A stretch of 64,000 nt of DNA from Cyclaneusma minus (lineage: Eukaryota > Ascomycota > Leotiomycetes > Marthamycetales > Marthamycetaceae). The position numbers were made by a program, and so were the translations under genes. The DNA lies in NCBI GenBank assembly GCA_037179335.1, contig JAKZHN010000041.1, positions 62,001 to 126,000 of the forward strand, written 5' to 3'. The notes under the pieces were generated by a model, which was not told the origin of the DNA, did no database searches, and was given only the letters and a program-made list of their open reading frames with translations. This document shows positions 54,702 through 64,000 of the stretch, piece after piece (the first letter of the stretch is position 1; each line of letters begins with the position of its first letter).

Positions 54702-56335
54702 CTAATCCATGGTCCTGGCAGAGTGGATTGTCCTGGTAGTGGTCTCCACTGGAAGGTGCCAATATCCTTCGCCACGCCCATCCTTGCCATCCACCATCTT
54801 CCATTCATAAGCCACCTTCAACGGTGCGAAGACCTTGAGTTCCGAGCGAAGCAATGTATCGCGAAGAGCGGCTAGTTTTCTCTCCATCTCCATTGTGAGT
54901 GCACTGACTGAAAGACCCTCCTGCTGTTCGAAACTTTCTTTGATAGTTCGAGGGATGAAGATCGCTGGCTGCAGGTTGGTGTCACGCCTTACTATCCCGG
55001 CGTGTCCTTCCCAAATCGGATCTTGAAACGACTCCCCGTTTCCCAAGCAGGCCCATTTGGTGATAATGAGTACTGGTTTTCTGTCGTAGCCGGTAATTTT
55101 GACGTCGCACTCGAACTCCGTATGACATGTATCGCAGCGATAAATGGGAGGGGACGGTGGGTTCGAGGTGTCGTCTGTGATCCAGGGGTCTTTTGTTGCG
55201 AGCAGCTCTCCAAATTTCTGACGCAAGTGTACGTATTGGCGCCAATTTCTCCTCCCTTCCCAAGCTTGTAGGAAGGATCTCGGTTTTCTGCCCTTAACGC
55301 CTGAGTGCTTGCAGACCGCGAGAATAACGTGATTAATACACTCACTGTATTTCCTCTCCAAGTCGTTTGGGAACAGCATCCAGAACTGAGACCGTATGAC
55401 CAGCTGGTTGGCAACAATCCGGGCTTCAATAGTCTCGATATGAGTACGATCACCGCCGAAATTGACTTGGCAGGTCGTATAAGCCAGCTGGCCCAGTGCT
55501 ATGCCATGGCCAGGACCCTTCCGATGTCGTTCCAAGGCTAATTGAACGTGGGAGAACTGAAGCCGGTAGTTCCAGTCGAAAGGGAACCGCACTCCATAAA
55601 GTTTTTGGTGGGTGAGAGAGACAAAGTTCGACATTTCAGGCGCAGTGAAAAGCTCTTTGGAACTGCCTGGGGACGTCTGGTCAGGTGGATTGAGGTGCTT
55701 GACTTTGTGTAGCCTTTGTGTAGCCGACAGCAGATCTGGCAGGCAAAAAAGTCCGGAAGATCCTTGCAGACCCTCTGAAAGAATTGAAGGCGGGCATCTC
55801 TGTCTCCTCGGATTGCCTTGGAGCTTTTGTCAACAAGGAGGGCCTCCAGAGCGCGGTTGCAAAGCGTCAAACAAGCCACAAAGTCTTTTGACAAGTGGTT
55901 GGCTGTAAGGTGGAGAAGGACATCTTCCGGGAGAGCGAGAAAGGTCAATGGCGCTGTACCTGAAAAGGTGTCGGGCTGGCTTCTTGCTTCAGATTTCTCT
56001 TGCTGTGCGACTTCGTGGGCAACCACGAGCTTTTTGTTTGGTTCGTTGCCAGGCAGAGGTAAGGAATTGGTGGATGTGCTGGCGGTATTGCCCCGACTTT
56101 TGCAAGGGAGATTGGTAGCAGCGTCAGGGTTCTTAGAATCTGCGAGAGAGGTAATGGTACCGCGGCGGTGGTCGTGCGCAGGGGTGTTGGGCAGCGCCAT
56201 GTCGTTGGCAGGAGGGCTGCCAGTGTCGGAAGTCATGTTGACGGGAGGCTTGACTTCAGTTTGAACTTCAGGCTTGCGGGAGCTGCATAATAAAGAAAAT
56301 TTGCCGGATTTTGGGGACTGTACTACCCTTGGCAT
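54702..56335 (-). pseudogene. F-box protein gene frameshifted by an 11-bp tandem duplication
   Basis: Two overlapping minus-strand frames form one protein. The upstream frame (from ATG 56335) has a disordered N-terminus, then an F-box (LTFLALPEDVLLHLTANHLS, FVACLTLCNRALEALL) and reaches DFFACQICCRLHK, the CxxC-RLH motif common after fungal F-boxes. There the 11-bp unit TTTGTGTAGCC is present twice in a row (55704-55714 and 55715-55725), flanked by GAC on both sides. With two copies the first frame runs on into a nonsense tail ending at 55538. The downstream frame continues from RLHK with VKHLNPPDQTS and a good C-terminal part (LYGVRFPFDWNYRLQFSHVQ; YRCDTCHTEFECDV) to the stop at 54702. No intron explains 11 bp, so this is a disrupted gene or a local sequence error; about 540 residues when read through. 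Confidence 0.75.
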
Positions 56336-56588
56336 CTGGCTTGAAGGTGTAGGCTGAATGGGAGCGGATCGAGGAAGAAGGGGCGTTTTTGAGGACGCAG
56401 AGCTTCAATGTTTGGAGGGCTAAGTTTGTGCAGAAGGCACGCAAAACTCTTGAGGTCCCGAAAAAAGCTTCAAGTGGTTGCGCAGATGGGTGCGCTGAGA
56501 GAAGGAGCGGGCAATTAAGATTCCAAAAGGAAGGCTGTAAATGCGCAGGTCGTCGGCACGAGAGATAATTGGGGTAAGCTTATTATAG

Positions 56589-56815
56589 TGTAACGAGGAC
56601 CCAGGAGAGAGGTCACGTGGGACGGTGGGACCGGCAAACCAAGGCAAAGACTAGAGAAACAAGCTAAGGAGAGAAGAGAGCTTAAGACAGAGCTCCCTTT
56701 ATAAGCAAGAAGGGACCGCGCTAGCGCTGAGGCGAGGACTAGCGCGGAACGTTGAAGCTATGAAGGAACTAAAGGCCGAAGGGATTAATTAACTAAGGGC
56801 CGAGAGCCCGTAACA
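56589..56815 (-). mobile_element. possible LTR fragment of a retrotransposon
   Basis: On the minus strand the segment begins TGTTACGGGCTC and ends CTCGTTACA, that is TG...CA over 227 bp. It contains a TATAAA (56703-56698) about 112 bp in, preceded by a perfect 9-bp hairpin CCGCGCTAG/CTAGCGCGG with a 14-bp loop (56716-56747). This layout resembles U3-R-U5 of a small LTR. No target-site duplication, primer-binding site or partner LTR was found, so the call is tentative. Confidence 0.35.
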
Positions 56816-56819
56816 TTTT

Positions 56820-57300
56820 TTTGGAATTTGGCTGGTTAGGGGGGGCAGAATCGAAAGGTCGTGCTATATTGTTTGAGGCTTCTTGCATGTCTGCTGTGGT
56901 ACTGGTCGATGGCATGAATTGGCTGACGGGTTGTATAATTGTTGTAGTTGTCGTCCTAGGGCTACGTTCGCTCGTGGGCGACATTATTGTCAGCTCTGGT
57001 GGCAGGGTAGAGCTTAGCATGTATGGGATCGGGAGAGGGTTTAGCTGCGGAGGGAGACCGCAGCTTAGTAGAGGCGAGCTGCTGCAACGCTAAATTACAA
57101 AGTGGTTTGTGCTTAGAGTAAGAGCCCTTATAATAAGGCTTTAACGTGGTAGCCCCGCACTTCGCGATATCTAATAATTGGGCTAGAAGCGTAGGCTAAC
57201 GAGCAAAAAGGGCTGTGCTAGTTAAAAACTCAAGAGAAGCCCACCGCAACAACTAATTAGGTAAAAGCTATCGACAAATCATGCGGGTTCTTTCTTATAT
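56820..57300 (-). pseudogene. decayed reading frame, possibly retroelement-derived
   Basis: The minus strand carries protein-like stretches such as QLLDIAKCGATTLKPYYKG, followed by SYSKHKPLCNLALQQLA, interrupted upstream by stops, and then a Pro/Thr/Ser-rich open stretch up to 56820. It ends immediately before the LTR-like segment. No conserved retroelement domain (protease, integrase, reverse transcriptase) can be seen. Confidence 0.25.
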
Positions 57301-57543
57301 AATTCAAGGTGCCGATAGACTTTTGTTAATTATTCAGGGCTGTTGTATTGCTTTGAATGTGTCTTGCTGTGGGCCCTCGTGAGTAACCTTACGTTTTCTT
57401 CTCGGATGGACTGTCATTGCCATTGAGTTGGTCGGACATGGGCGCGGTACGGCGACAAGTGGAGGTGAGAGACTAGAAGGCAGGCTAGGCGTATCGCCAT
57501 GGTTATAGTAAGGGGAGCTCGTGATATCCCCGGTGATCAAGAG

Positions 57544-57640
57544 TATTCCCGAAGACTGGGAATATCCTTAAAAATCCGGAATGTCCTCAACAATTAGGAA
57601 TATTCAGCATATTCCCGGTAATTAGGTATAAATGATTCTA
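57544..57640 (-). repeat. 19-bp minisatellite block
   Basis: Units tattcccgaagactgggaa (57544-57562), tatccttaaaaatccggaa (57563-57581) and tgtcctcaacaattaggaa (57582-57600) are each 19 bp, with a partial unit and another copy (tattcccggtaattaggta) after them. The orientation is that of the 27.9- and 54.4-kb blocks. Confidence 0.6.
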
Positions 57641-58171
57641 GCAGTTAGGGCACTCCAAAAATATGTGTCTGCAAATATCTTTCCAGATATATCTACCAGG
57701 TAATTTTAAGCCGTATCCAGATTCCAGACTTTGTGTCATAGCACTGTACTGAAGAACCCCTCACAAAAGTCACTCGAGGACAAGTCCACACATTTCCTTA
57801 GTAACGAACGAGCTTCTATAACATACAGCTAAATAACACAAGCCCAAACCCCCAATTTTGGCCCTAGTTTGAGTTCTGCGGGATGACTCTAGATCAAGTC
57901 GCACTAGCAACCTTCCCAAGAAAGACGCAGTCCTCCTCCTACCAAGACCGGGGTCACGAACCCCTGGTGGAGGGAGACCTGGTGACCAACCCGAGACCAT
58001 CTGAACTGTGCAAACAAGACGCCATACTACAAGCCAAACGACCCATCCAGCTCCAGCCCAACCAAAAAGCCCAGACCCAAACCCAAGGAAAACATCAATC
58101 AGTCGGCGATACATTGAATACCCTAAATACGTGTAGAAAATCCAAAATCCTGTCGGTAATATAGCCAAGTC

Positions 58172-61100
58172 CTACCGCTGCGGACTCGGCGTCCTACTCT
58201 CCATCCTCTCCACCATCTCCCACACCTTCCCCTTCCCCTTCTGATTATCCCTCACCGTCTTCGCCGCATCCCAGCCACTCTTCACCGTATCCCTGTCCGT
58301 CTCGTCATCCGTGTGCTCAAACTCATACGGATTGACAAACGGGCTGAGAGCCCTGTGTGCTTGCACATCGCCTGCATCGCGAGCTTCGAAGGATCCACGC
58401 GCTTCTACCCTAGGCACAAGCGGCTTAGGCACAAGCCCCGAACTCGGTCCCGCCTCCTCAAAATCCTCATCAACCACATGTCTCGCAACTTCATCCTTCA
58501 CAGGGGCAGAGGCAAGCAAACTCCCCCCGTCACTAGCCTCCTCCTCAAAGTCATGATTCACGACCCTAAGTTTCTCCTTCGGCACCGTAAACATAACCTG
58601 TACGACTCTTCCCTCCACCGCCTTCTCAATATCCCAGTCTTCATCCTCCGACGATATCCGTGCACTATCTCGCATCTCATGGCCCATCGTCGGCCCCATG
58701 CTCAGCGGTCTCGAATGATCCGACGCGTTCGTAAAAGTAGCCGATCGCCTGTCGCCAACTTCCAAATGTCCCGCCGAACTAGGATGCTCAATGCTGTCAT
58801 CCCAGCCACCGCGTCCCTGTTTTCTTCTCCAAAACTCCGCGCCTGCACTCACTGTTCGCCGTGGCATGTCAGGTCTATCTCTTTCCGCCATCTCCGCTCC
58901 TGTACCGCTTAGGAGCCCAACACGCGTGGGACTGTCATCCCGCGATGAGAAACTCGCAGTGCTATTCCTTCCCGAATCTGCATTTACATCCGTGCTACTA
59001 CCCCCTATCAAAGCCCTCCTGAGACTCCCCAGCCAGCCCATCTGCCTCTTAGGCTCCGAGTTGCCGCTGGTTTCAAGCTTGGATTTGCTTTTTGAAGGCG
59101 ATGCAGATTCGCCGTACGGATAGTACTCGATATTCGAGGCTTCGGGTCGGGGAAGGAGTCCTTGGGCTTCGGCGCGGAGGGTGGGGAAGCCTTGAACTTC
59201 GTGCGCGGTTTGGAAACTCGCGGAGCTGGGATTGTTGCTGCTGCCGCTTTGCTCGTTAGGACCGCTGCTGTGCTCGCTGCTATTGTGTGCTGATTGGGGT
59301 CGACCCAGGGCTGTTGGGTCGCGATATCGCTCGCCTGGTACGGGCGTTACGGTAGTCACTGATGAGGGACCAGCGGTGGCGGTTGTTGCCGCGGTTATTT
59401 GGGTTGATGCTGGGCTTAGGTACGAGCTAAAGATTCGAGTCAAGGAGTTTGAGCGGCGATGTTGCTGATTTGTGGATCCCGAGCGAGAAATTGTGTATGC
59501 AACACTTCGTTCGCTGAGATTTGACTCTGTTCTTCCGCTGTCCTCGTCTGTGGCCCCTCTGTTGCGTTGTCTAGTTGGGCTAAGCCTTCCTGGTTGGTAT
59601 CCTGCCTGGAGGCTAGGGGGTTGTATCATTGTGCCAGCAGCGTATTCCCAGTCTGCAACCCATCTAGAGATTTCTCTCTCTCGTTCTCTGGCAGCGGCAT
59701 CTGGGCCTGGATCCTGGCCTCCATAATTCTCGGAATGTTCTTCCCCGGCAGCGCGCATGGGAGTCGATGGGTCCCTGAAAGGGTCGTACATGGATTCAGG
59801 GGCTATGACATTGATGCTCATTCGCTCTGGCGGATGTTGTCGTAAAGGAGAGCTAGTCGTTCCATCATCGACCTCTCTGTTACCGGATGATTCGCCGCCA
59901 GGCGGACCTGCCTGGTCATATCCGTGGTCATGCTCCTCCGTTTCATCGGCTTCGTAAATTGGATGGATAATGCCCGCTGTGCCAAGATTGTTGGAGGGGC
60001 CGGGTTCGAAATTTGGTGCCGGCTGGTAATAACCTCTCGTCGTCCTAGAATGAAGAGCCTTCCTAGCGATCTGGAATTGGGGAGTCGATTCGTCACTAGT
60101 TTCGTCACCCAAGGACCCGTATCCGTATTCTCCGTGGGATGACACTGGATATGCCCCTCCAGCCACCACACTGGGTGAGCTGAAACGTACGTCTCCTTCT
60201 CTTGGTCTTTCACTCATCTCATTTCTGTCGCAGCCTTCTTCATAGTGAGCCCTTCGAGCATCTCTTCTCAGCCTGCTCAAATCCGCCTGTCTCTCATACT
60301 CCTGCCTCCTTTTCTTTAGCCTTCTCGAATACCACATAAAAAATATGACTGCCAGAAGTACTGCCGTCAGTCCCAGACCAAGACCCAGACCAAGCCCAAT
60401 CTGCTCAGACTTGTGACTCGAGGCAGCCGCAGCTTGTTGACTTGCAGATGCACGCGCCGCAGCTGCCACATAACTTGGATTTGTGTAGTCTGAAACCCAA
60501 GTCAGAGATGTTGTGTTGAAGAAATAAGCGGAGCTCGCATCTGAGACTGCTTGTCTCGATTTGTACTTTGATGAACCGGAGGTAGTGCTGTATCCACCAA
60601 GAATCATCAACACATCGCCCTCCAGCATCAGAGCACCGTGACCATAGATGCCTTCTCCAGCAGCTATCCCCGACCCAGATGTGGTTGGAATATCCCACTG
60701 CCAGTCACCTGACCCACCCCAGCCAGCTCCTAGCCGCAGAATAGCTACTTGAGGATCTGCTGCAGTGTTGATATCGCCAACCCAACCACCGACAACCACA
60801 ACGTAGCTTCCATCTTGACTAAGCGTGGCTGTATGACCCGAGCGTGAGTCTATATTTGCGGTAGTAGTGGTTGATCTGACAGTAAGTTCAGTATTGCCGT
60901 TAATCACAGGCTCATCGACCGTCACGAAGGACCATGCTGCTTCCGGTAAGGAATATATAGCGATCTGAGACATGTTGATAAATGCTTCCTGCGTTTGTCC
61001 GCCTAGAAGAAGAAAATTCTGGGACTGCGTCTCAACGCCGCTCGAGTTGGAGTAGATGGCCATCAGTGGTGTGATTGAGAATCCGGCTTCGGCGATAGGC

Positions 61101-61825
61101 CCTCCATTCTGTGAGGATGACTGTATCGTGTACGAAGTCGCGGATGCCGTAGAGGCAGATGAGCTTGTGGTCGATCCAGCGGAGTCAGGGGAAACCATAA
61201 CGAGGTTGTTTGTGTAGGTGGCGTCCGCTTGCCATGATGATGCATCTTCGTCTCCGGAATAGGGACACATGCCACCAAATACATACATAGCAGTGTGTCC
61301 ATTTTGGCCAACTACGGTTTGGAAAGCAAAACTTCCTGACAGAAAGTTGGCACCAGAAGATGAACTCGAAGTCGAAACGGTCTGCTGTGTCCATGATCCG
61401 TTGGCAGTATTCGAATCCTGGGGAATGAACTTCCAGACATTGTTGCTGGTTTCGGTCGGTGACGACGAGTTTGCAGATGAACAATCGCCAGCGAATGTTA
61501 TGATCTGGCCATGTGGATCGACAACTGCTTGGAAGGCACTGGTGCTCGAGTTGGATAGAAATGGTAAATTGTCCGTAAGAGATTCGAGAGAGTCGGTCAG
61601 GTTTGCAGTAGAGAGAACCGTGGATGTGTTGAGAGCCAAAAACTGCGGTACGCTGGTAGATCCTAGGGAGGGAGAAAAGATGTAGGCAAGATAGGCGTGA
61701 GCGGACGAGTTAAGGACAGTTGTTAGGATATATGGAAGCTGGGGAGGCGCCGAAGCCATCGCCACAGGTATTGAATAGATGGCAAGAAATGCTAGAAGGG
61801 CGACATGCTCGAAGATCGAGTCCAT
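58172..61825 (-). CDS. kelch-type beta-propeller membrane protein
   Basis: One exon of 1217 residues from ATG 61825. An N-terminal signal peptide (HVALLAFLAIYSIPVAMAS) leads to an extracellular domain of about 450 residues with kelch-like blades: FQAVVDPHGQIITFAGDC, AMYVFGGMCPYSG, FLLLGGQTQEAF, RSGHTATLSQDGSYVVVVGG, GHGALMLEGDVLMILGGYS. It has many N-glycosylation sites (NSS, NTS, NLT, NMS). One membrane helix at about 475-498 (IGLGLGLGLGLTAVLLAVIF) is followed by a basic stop-transfer stretch (YSRRLKKRRQEYERQ). The cytosolic part, about 700 residues, is Ser/Pro/Arg-rich and probably disordered, with an acidic end (DDETDRDTVKSGWD). Fungal proteins of this type are candidate cell-surface or cell-wall sensors; the role here is inference. 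No introns. Confidence 0.85.
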   Translation of the reverse strand: MDSIFEHVALLAFLAIYSIPVAMASAPPQLPYILTTVLNSSAHAYLAYIFSPSLGSTSVPQFLALNTSTVLSTANLTDSLESLTDNLPFLSNSSTSAFQAVVDPHGQIITFAGDCSSANSSSPTETSNNVWKFIPQDSNTANGSWTQQTVSTSSSSSGANFLSGSFAFQTVVGQNGHTAMYVFGGMCPYSGDEDASSWQADATYTNNLVMVSPDSAGSTTSSSASTASATSYTIQSSSQNGGPIAEAGFSITPLMAIYSNSSGVETQSQNFLLLGGQTQEAFINMSQIAIYSLPEAAWSFVTVDEPVINGNTELTVRSTTTTANIDSRSGHTATLSQDGSYVVVVGGWVGDINTAADPQVAILRLGAGWGGSGDWQWDIPTTSGSGIAAGEGIYGHGALMLEGDVLMILGGYSTTSGSSKYKSRQAVSDASSAYFFNTTSLTWVSDYTNPSYVAAAARASASQQAAAASSHKSEQIGLGLGLGLGLTAVLLAVIFFMWYSRRLKKRRQEYERQADLSRLRRDARRAHYEEGCDRNEMSERPREGDVRFSSPSVVAGGAYPVSSHGEYGYGSLGDETSDESTPQFQIARKALHSRTTRGYYQPAPNFEPGPSNNLGTAGIIHPIYEADETEEHDHGYDQAGPPGGESSGNREVDDGTTSSPLRQHPPERMSINVIAPESMYDPFRDPSTPMRAAGEEHSENYGGQDPGPDAAAREREREISRWVADWEYAAGTMIQPPSLQAGYQPGRLSPTRQRNRGATDEDSGRTESNLSERSVAYTISRSGSTNQQHRRSNSLTRIFSSYLSPASTQITAATTATAGPSSVTTVTPVPGERYRDPTALGRPQSAHNSSEHSSGPNEQSGSSNNPSSASFQTAHEVQGFPTLRAEAQGLLPRPEASNIEYYPYGESASPSKSKSKLETSGNSEPKRQMGWLGSLRRALIGGSSTDVNADSGRNSTASFSSRDDSPTRVGLLSGTGAEMAERDRPDMPRRTVSAGAEFWRRKQGRGGWDDSIEHPSSAGHLEVGDRRSATFTNASDHSRPLSMGPTMGHEMRDSARISSEDEDWDIEKAVEGRVVQVMFTVPKEKLRVVNHDFEEEASDGGSLLASAPVKDEVARHVVDEDFEEAGPSSGLVPKPLVPRVEARGSFEARDAGDVQAHRALSPFVNPYEFEHTDDETDRDTVKSGWDAAKTVRDNQKGKGKVWEMVERMESRTPSPQR

Positions 61826-62471
61826 TTCTCTCACTTATCTAGAGATGCGATGGGGAGGGTTGCGACTCTTCTGTCAATACGTGAACGGCATCGTCAACAA
61901 AGCTAAGGTAGTCAAGCTTCCCGTCCCATGTTTGGTAAAGTTTCGAAAAGCGTTCCTCGGGATGAATCGTCTGAATTGACTTTTTCGAGCTCAAGCTCTC
62001 TCGTGCCCAGAGCTTCTTTCCCGGACCACACGATGGCGAAAATGGTTGTTGGATGGAAAGATGTACAAGATTCCGTAGAAGCACGACCGTTCTAGAGGCC
62101 GATCAGATCAGCTGAATGGGTCTTGATTTTGATTTTGACAAGGATCTAAGCGCGTGGAATGCAAGATGTGACCAATTAACCAATCACAAGAAAACTGCAC
62201 CCTTGGATCTGGGGTAGACATGGGGGAGGTGGAGAAGCGGTTTTGTTGATCGCAGAAAGTGTTGTTGCCATCATGGCAACGACATGTAGAGCGGGGCTTT
62301 TGACGCATGTGGCTCGGAGAGCTTCAATATCGGCAGCACTTGACGCGATAAGCTATGGCACCACGTGACTTATCTGCATAATATATCCCGATCTTCAAAG
62401 AACGACGAAAAAGAGTACACGAGAAGAGAGGGAACCGAAAATAACGACTTCAATCGCTGCTGTTCGCTACA
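61826..62471. promoter_or_regulatory. divergent promoter, kelch gene / carbinolamine dehydratase
   Basis: 0.65 kb between divergent starts. Close to the plus-strand gene are an E-box (CACGTG at 62362-62367) and a TATA-like ATAATATATCC at about 62380, some 90 bp before the ATG at 62472. Confidence 0.45.
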
Positions 62472-63260
62472 ATGCTTCCTCCCGCAGCCAAGTCCTTTCG
62501 ATGCTTAATATCTCCATCACTTCCCCGTCCGGGCCGTCAATGCTTAGCTTCCATCTGCTCCCCCCCACAGCAAATCCGCAAGATGGCCAGCAGCACCAGC
62601 GAAAAGTCACGGGTCCTCGAGGGCATATCCTTCTCCACCAACGTGAACGCCTCAGAACTATTCCTGGAACTGATTCCCTTACTCAAAGAAACCGATGGTT
62701 CCGGACGATGGCATCTCACGGCGCAAAAAAATGGACTGGAGAGACGCGTGAAGTTTAAGGGTTTCAACAAATGCTGGGTACTTCTCCCACGCAAAATCAA
62801 AGATTGGCGAAGACATGTGGGCTGATATGATGTTCGATTCGAAGGAGTTCATGAATCTTGTAGCCGCAGAATGCAAAATCCAGAAACACCATCCTGAATG
62901 GTCAAATGTAAGCCCCTGCCTTGTCGCGTGTCATCATAAAACATTCATGCCAGCTTACCACCCCAAAAGGTCTACAACACAACCTTCATCCGCTGGACGA
63001 CGCATTCTCCACCCGGACTGAGCGCCAAGGACGTGCACATGGCCAAGCTCTGTGACGAGTTTGCAGCGAAGTGTGGCGAGATGGTTGAAGATATTGAGGA
63101 ACAACCGTCGAAGGAAGCACCATCGAAAGACGCCGTCACTGGGTTTGCTGATAAAGAGAAGGATTTGTTGGGAGAGATTGATGCAAAGGAGTGTTGTGTT
63201 CCGAAGAAGGATTGTGAATACAAGCCGGGCAAAATGTTTCGGGGCTTGGGCTTCTCTTAA
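62472..63260 (+). CDS. pterin-4a-carbinolamine dehydratase
   Basis: The enzyme dehydrates 4a-hydroxytetrahydrobiopterin during pterin recycling. Exons 62472-62777, 62845-62907 and 62970-63260 encode 219 residues. The active-site region spans both introns: KGFNKCW + EFMNLVAAECKIQKHHPEWSN + VYNTTFIRWTTHSPPGLS. It has the family's His-His-Pro-x-Trp and the later Thr-His. The first 37 residues (MLPPAAKSFRCLISPSLPRP...) are basic and Ser/Pro-rich and may be a mitochondrial presequence; a second ATG at 62583 would give a shorter form. About 90 residues after the core form an unusual tail, Glu/Lys-rich then Cys-containing (CCVPKKDCEYKPGKMFRGLG). The family is normally about 100 residues. Intron 1 has a clear GCTGAT branch. 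Confidence 0.88.
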
Positions 63261-63593
63261 TATATTGCCTGGCTTTGTGTAGTCAGGGGGGTTTGAAAGA
63301 CTCGAATATGAAGTGGGCTTGCACTTGCAGTCCAGGGAATAATTGTATGGAGGGCTGTGTTTCCTCGCACGTGCTATACTTCATATAAGCCTGTATTGGT
63401 GCAAAAGGTTGATTTGGGCTCGTTTCGTTCTTCTAAGAGCTGTTGGTTCCTTTCGCATTCTGCTGATGGGTGACCAGAGCAGCATTCGCGTCTAAACTCC
63501 ATCTATCTCCTGCCATATATCCAAGAAATCGCACACGAATGCAACCCAGACGCTCAATTGCGCCGTAACTCCGCTGCGCCGTACTTCCCTTCA
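63261..63593. other. intergenic between convergent genes
   Basis: A 333-bp spacer containing the 3' ends of the dehydratase (plus) and RPC31 (minus) genes. Nothing else seen. Confidence 0.45.
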
Positions 63594-64000
63594 CTAATCA
63601 TAATCGCCCCCTCCTCCTCCAACATCGTCATCGTCGCGCTCACCGTCGTCGAAGTAATTCTCGGCATCGTAATCGTCGCCCATATTGTCTTCGTCCTCTT
63701 CATAAGCGTCATCCTCCTCTTCTTCCGGCGCAAGCTCGTCGTCATCCTCAGCAGCAGCATCAGCGGCCGCCTCATCCTCGGGAATTTCAGCTAGCAGTTC
63801 CTCCAATTTCCTCTTCTTCTGCGAATGCTGGGCCAGAATGAGACCTTTGCGCTTCTTTTTTCCCGGTCCGTTTTCTTCGCCTTCGATGGTGGGCCAAAGC
63901 TCTGGGGGGAAGAATTCTTTGACTGGGAGGTTGAGACGTTAGCAATGATCGTGCTTGGAAAGACACAGGCAGAGGTGATGTACTGAATGGTCGCCCAGAT
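63594..64000 (-). CDS. rpc31: RNA polymerase III subunit RPC7/Rpc31, C-terminal part (partial)
   Basis: The gene runs off the right edge. Visible exons are 64000-63984 (with more beyond the edge) and 63922-63594, joined by a 61-bp intron (GTACAT...CCCAG) that gives GRPF-IKEFFPPELWPTIEG. The segment IKEFFPPELW, the basic KKKRKGLILAQHSQKKRKLE and the extremely acidic tail ending in DAENYFDDGERDDDD and GGDYD match Rpc31, a specific subunit of RNA polymerase III that takes part in initiation with Rpc82 and Rpc34. The start and the N-terminal half are missing. Confidence 0.85.

Larger units (their letters stand above)
56336..58171. other. gene-free region with LTR-like fragment and minisatellite
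   Basis: 1.8 kb upstream of the disrupted F-box gene. It holds an LTR-like segment (56589-56815), a decayed reading frame (56820-57300, minus) and a 19-bp repeat block (57544-57640), listed separately. An open frame of 132 codons (58168-57770, minus) sits just past the kelch gene's stop and is judged a chance frame. Confidence 0.5.

Noticed and set aside
57770..58168. 132-codon frame with hydrophobic start, just beyond the kelch gene stop
   Set aside because: Trp/Gly/Leu-rich translation of a C-rich 3' flank with no family resemblance; probably untranslated region.

Overview
The window is nuclear DNA of a filamentous ascomycete (Pezizomycotina). This rests on short introns of roughly 50 to 150 bp with fungal donor and branch signals, intron-bearing orthologues of core eukaryotic genes (QCR7, COX8, MTR4, RVB1, UTP5, RPC31, a BET bromodomain gene), and fungus-type proteins (kelch membrane protein, HMG-box factor, F-box proteins). 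A Leotiomycetes-like source is only a guess from gene style. About 23 protein genes are supported. One runs off the left edge, one runs off the right edge, and one F-box gene is frameshifted.

Layout, 0-15 kb: a partial gene of unknown function, a small one-helix membrane protein, a mitochondrial NAD-type carrier, QCR7, a nuclear-looking protein of unknown function, the exosome helicase MTR4 divergent from COX8, and a Cys-rich F-box protein. 15-20 kb: a protein resembling ADP-ribosyltransferase-fold proteins, followed by a gene-free array of TATA-containing tandem units (17.35-18.85 kb), then inositol monophosphatase. 21-28 kb: the BET protein divergent from UTP5. 27.9-29.1 kb: a 19-bp-monomer minisatellite with higher-order structure and a 126-bp tandem duplication.

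29-45 kb: a 2032-residue protein combining two RRMs, long charged helices and a MYND-like zinc finger; a three-KH protein; an HMG-box factor; and RVB1. 45-58 kb is accessory in character: a low-complexity repeat protein, a 3.3-kb gene-free stretch rich in E-boxes and TATA boxes, two small membrane proteins, a tRNA-like relic, the disrupted F-box gene, and a possible LTR fragment. 58-64 kb: a large kelch-type membrane protein, pterin carbinolamine dehydratase and RNA polymerase III subunit RPC31.

Functionally the housekeeping genes cover respiration (QCR7, COX8), nuclear RNA processing and ribosome biogenesis (MTR4, UTP5, KH protein), chromatin (BET protein, RVB1, HMG box) and transcription (RPC31). 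They are not an operon or a metabolic cluster. The less ordinary content is the repeat biology (the dyad/TATA array with a lone relative at 47.4 kb, and the 19-bp minisatellite family at five or more places), the RRM-MYND protein, the ART-like protein and the F-box gene broken by an 11-bp duplication. Exon boundaries come from reading splice signals and frames by eye. No alignment or database search was possible.
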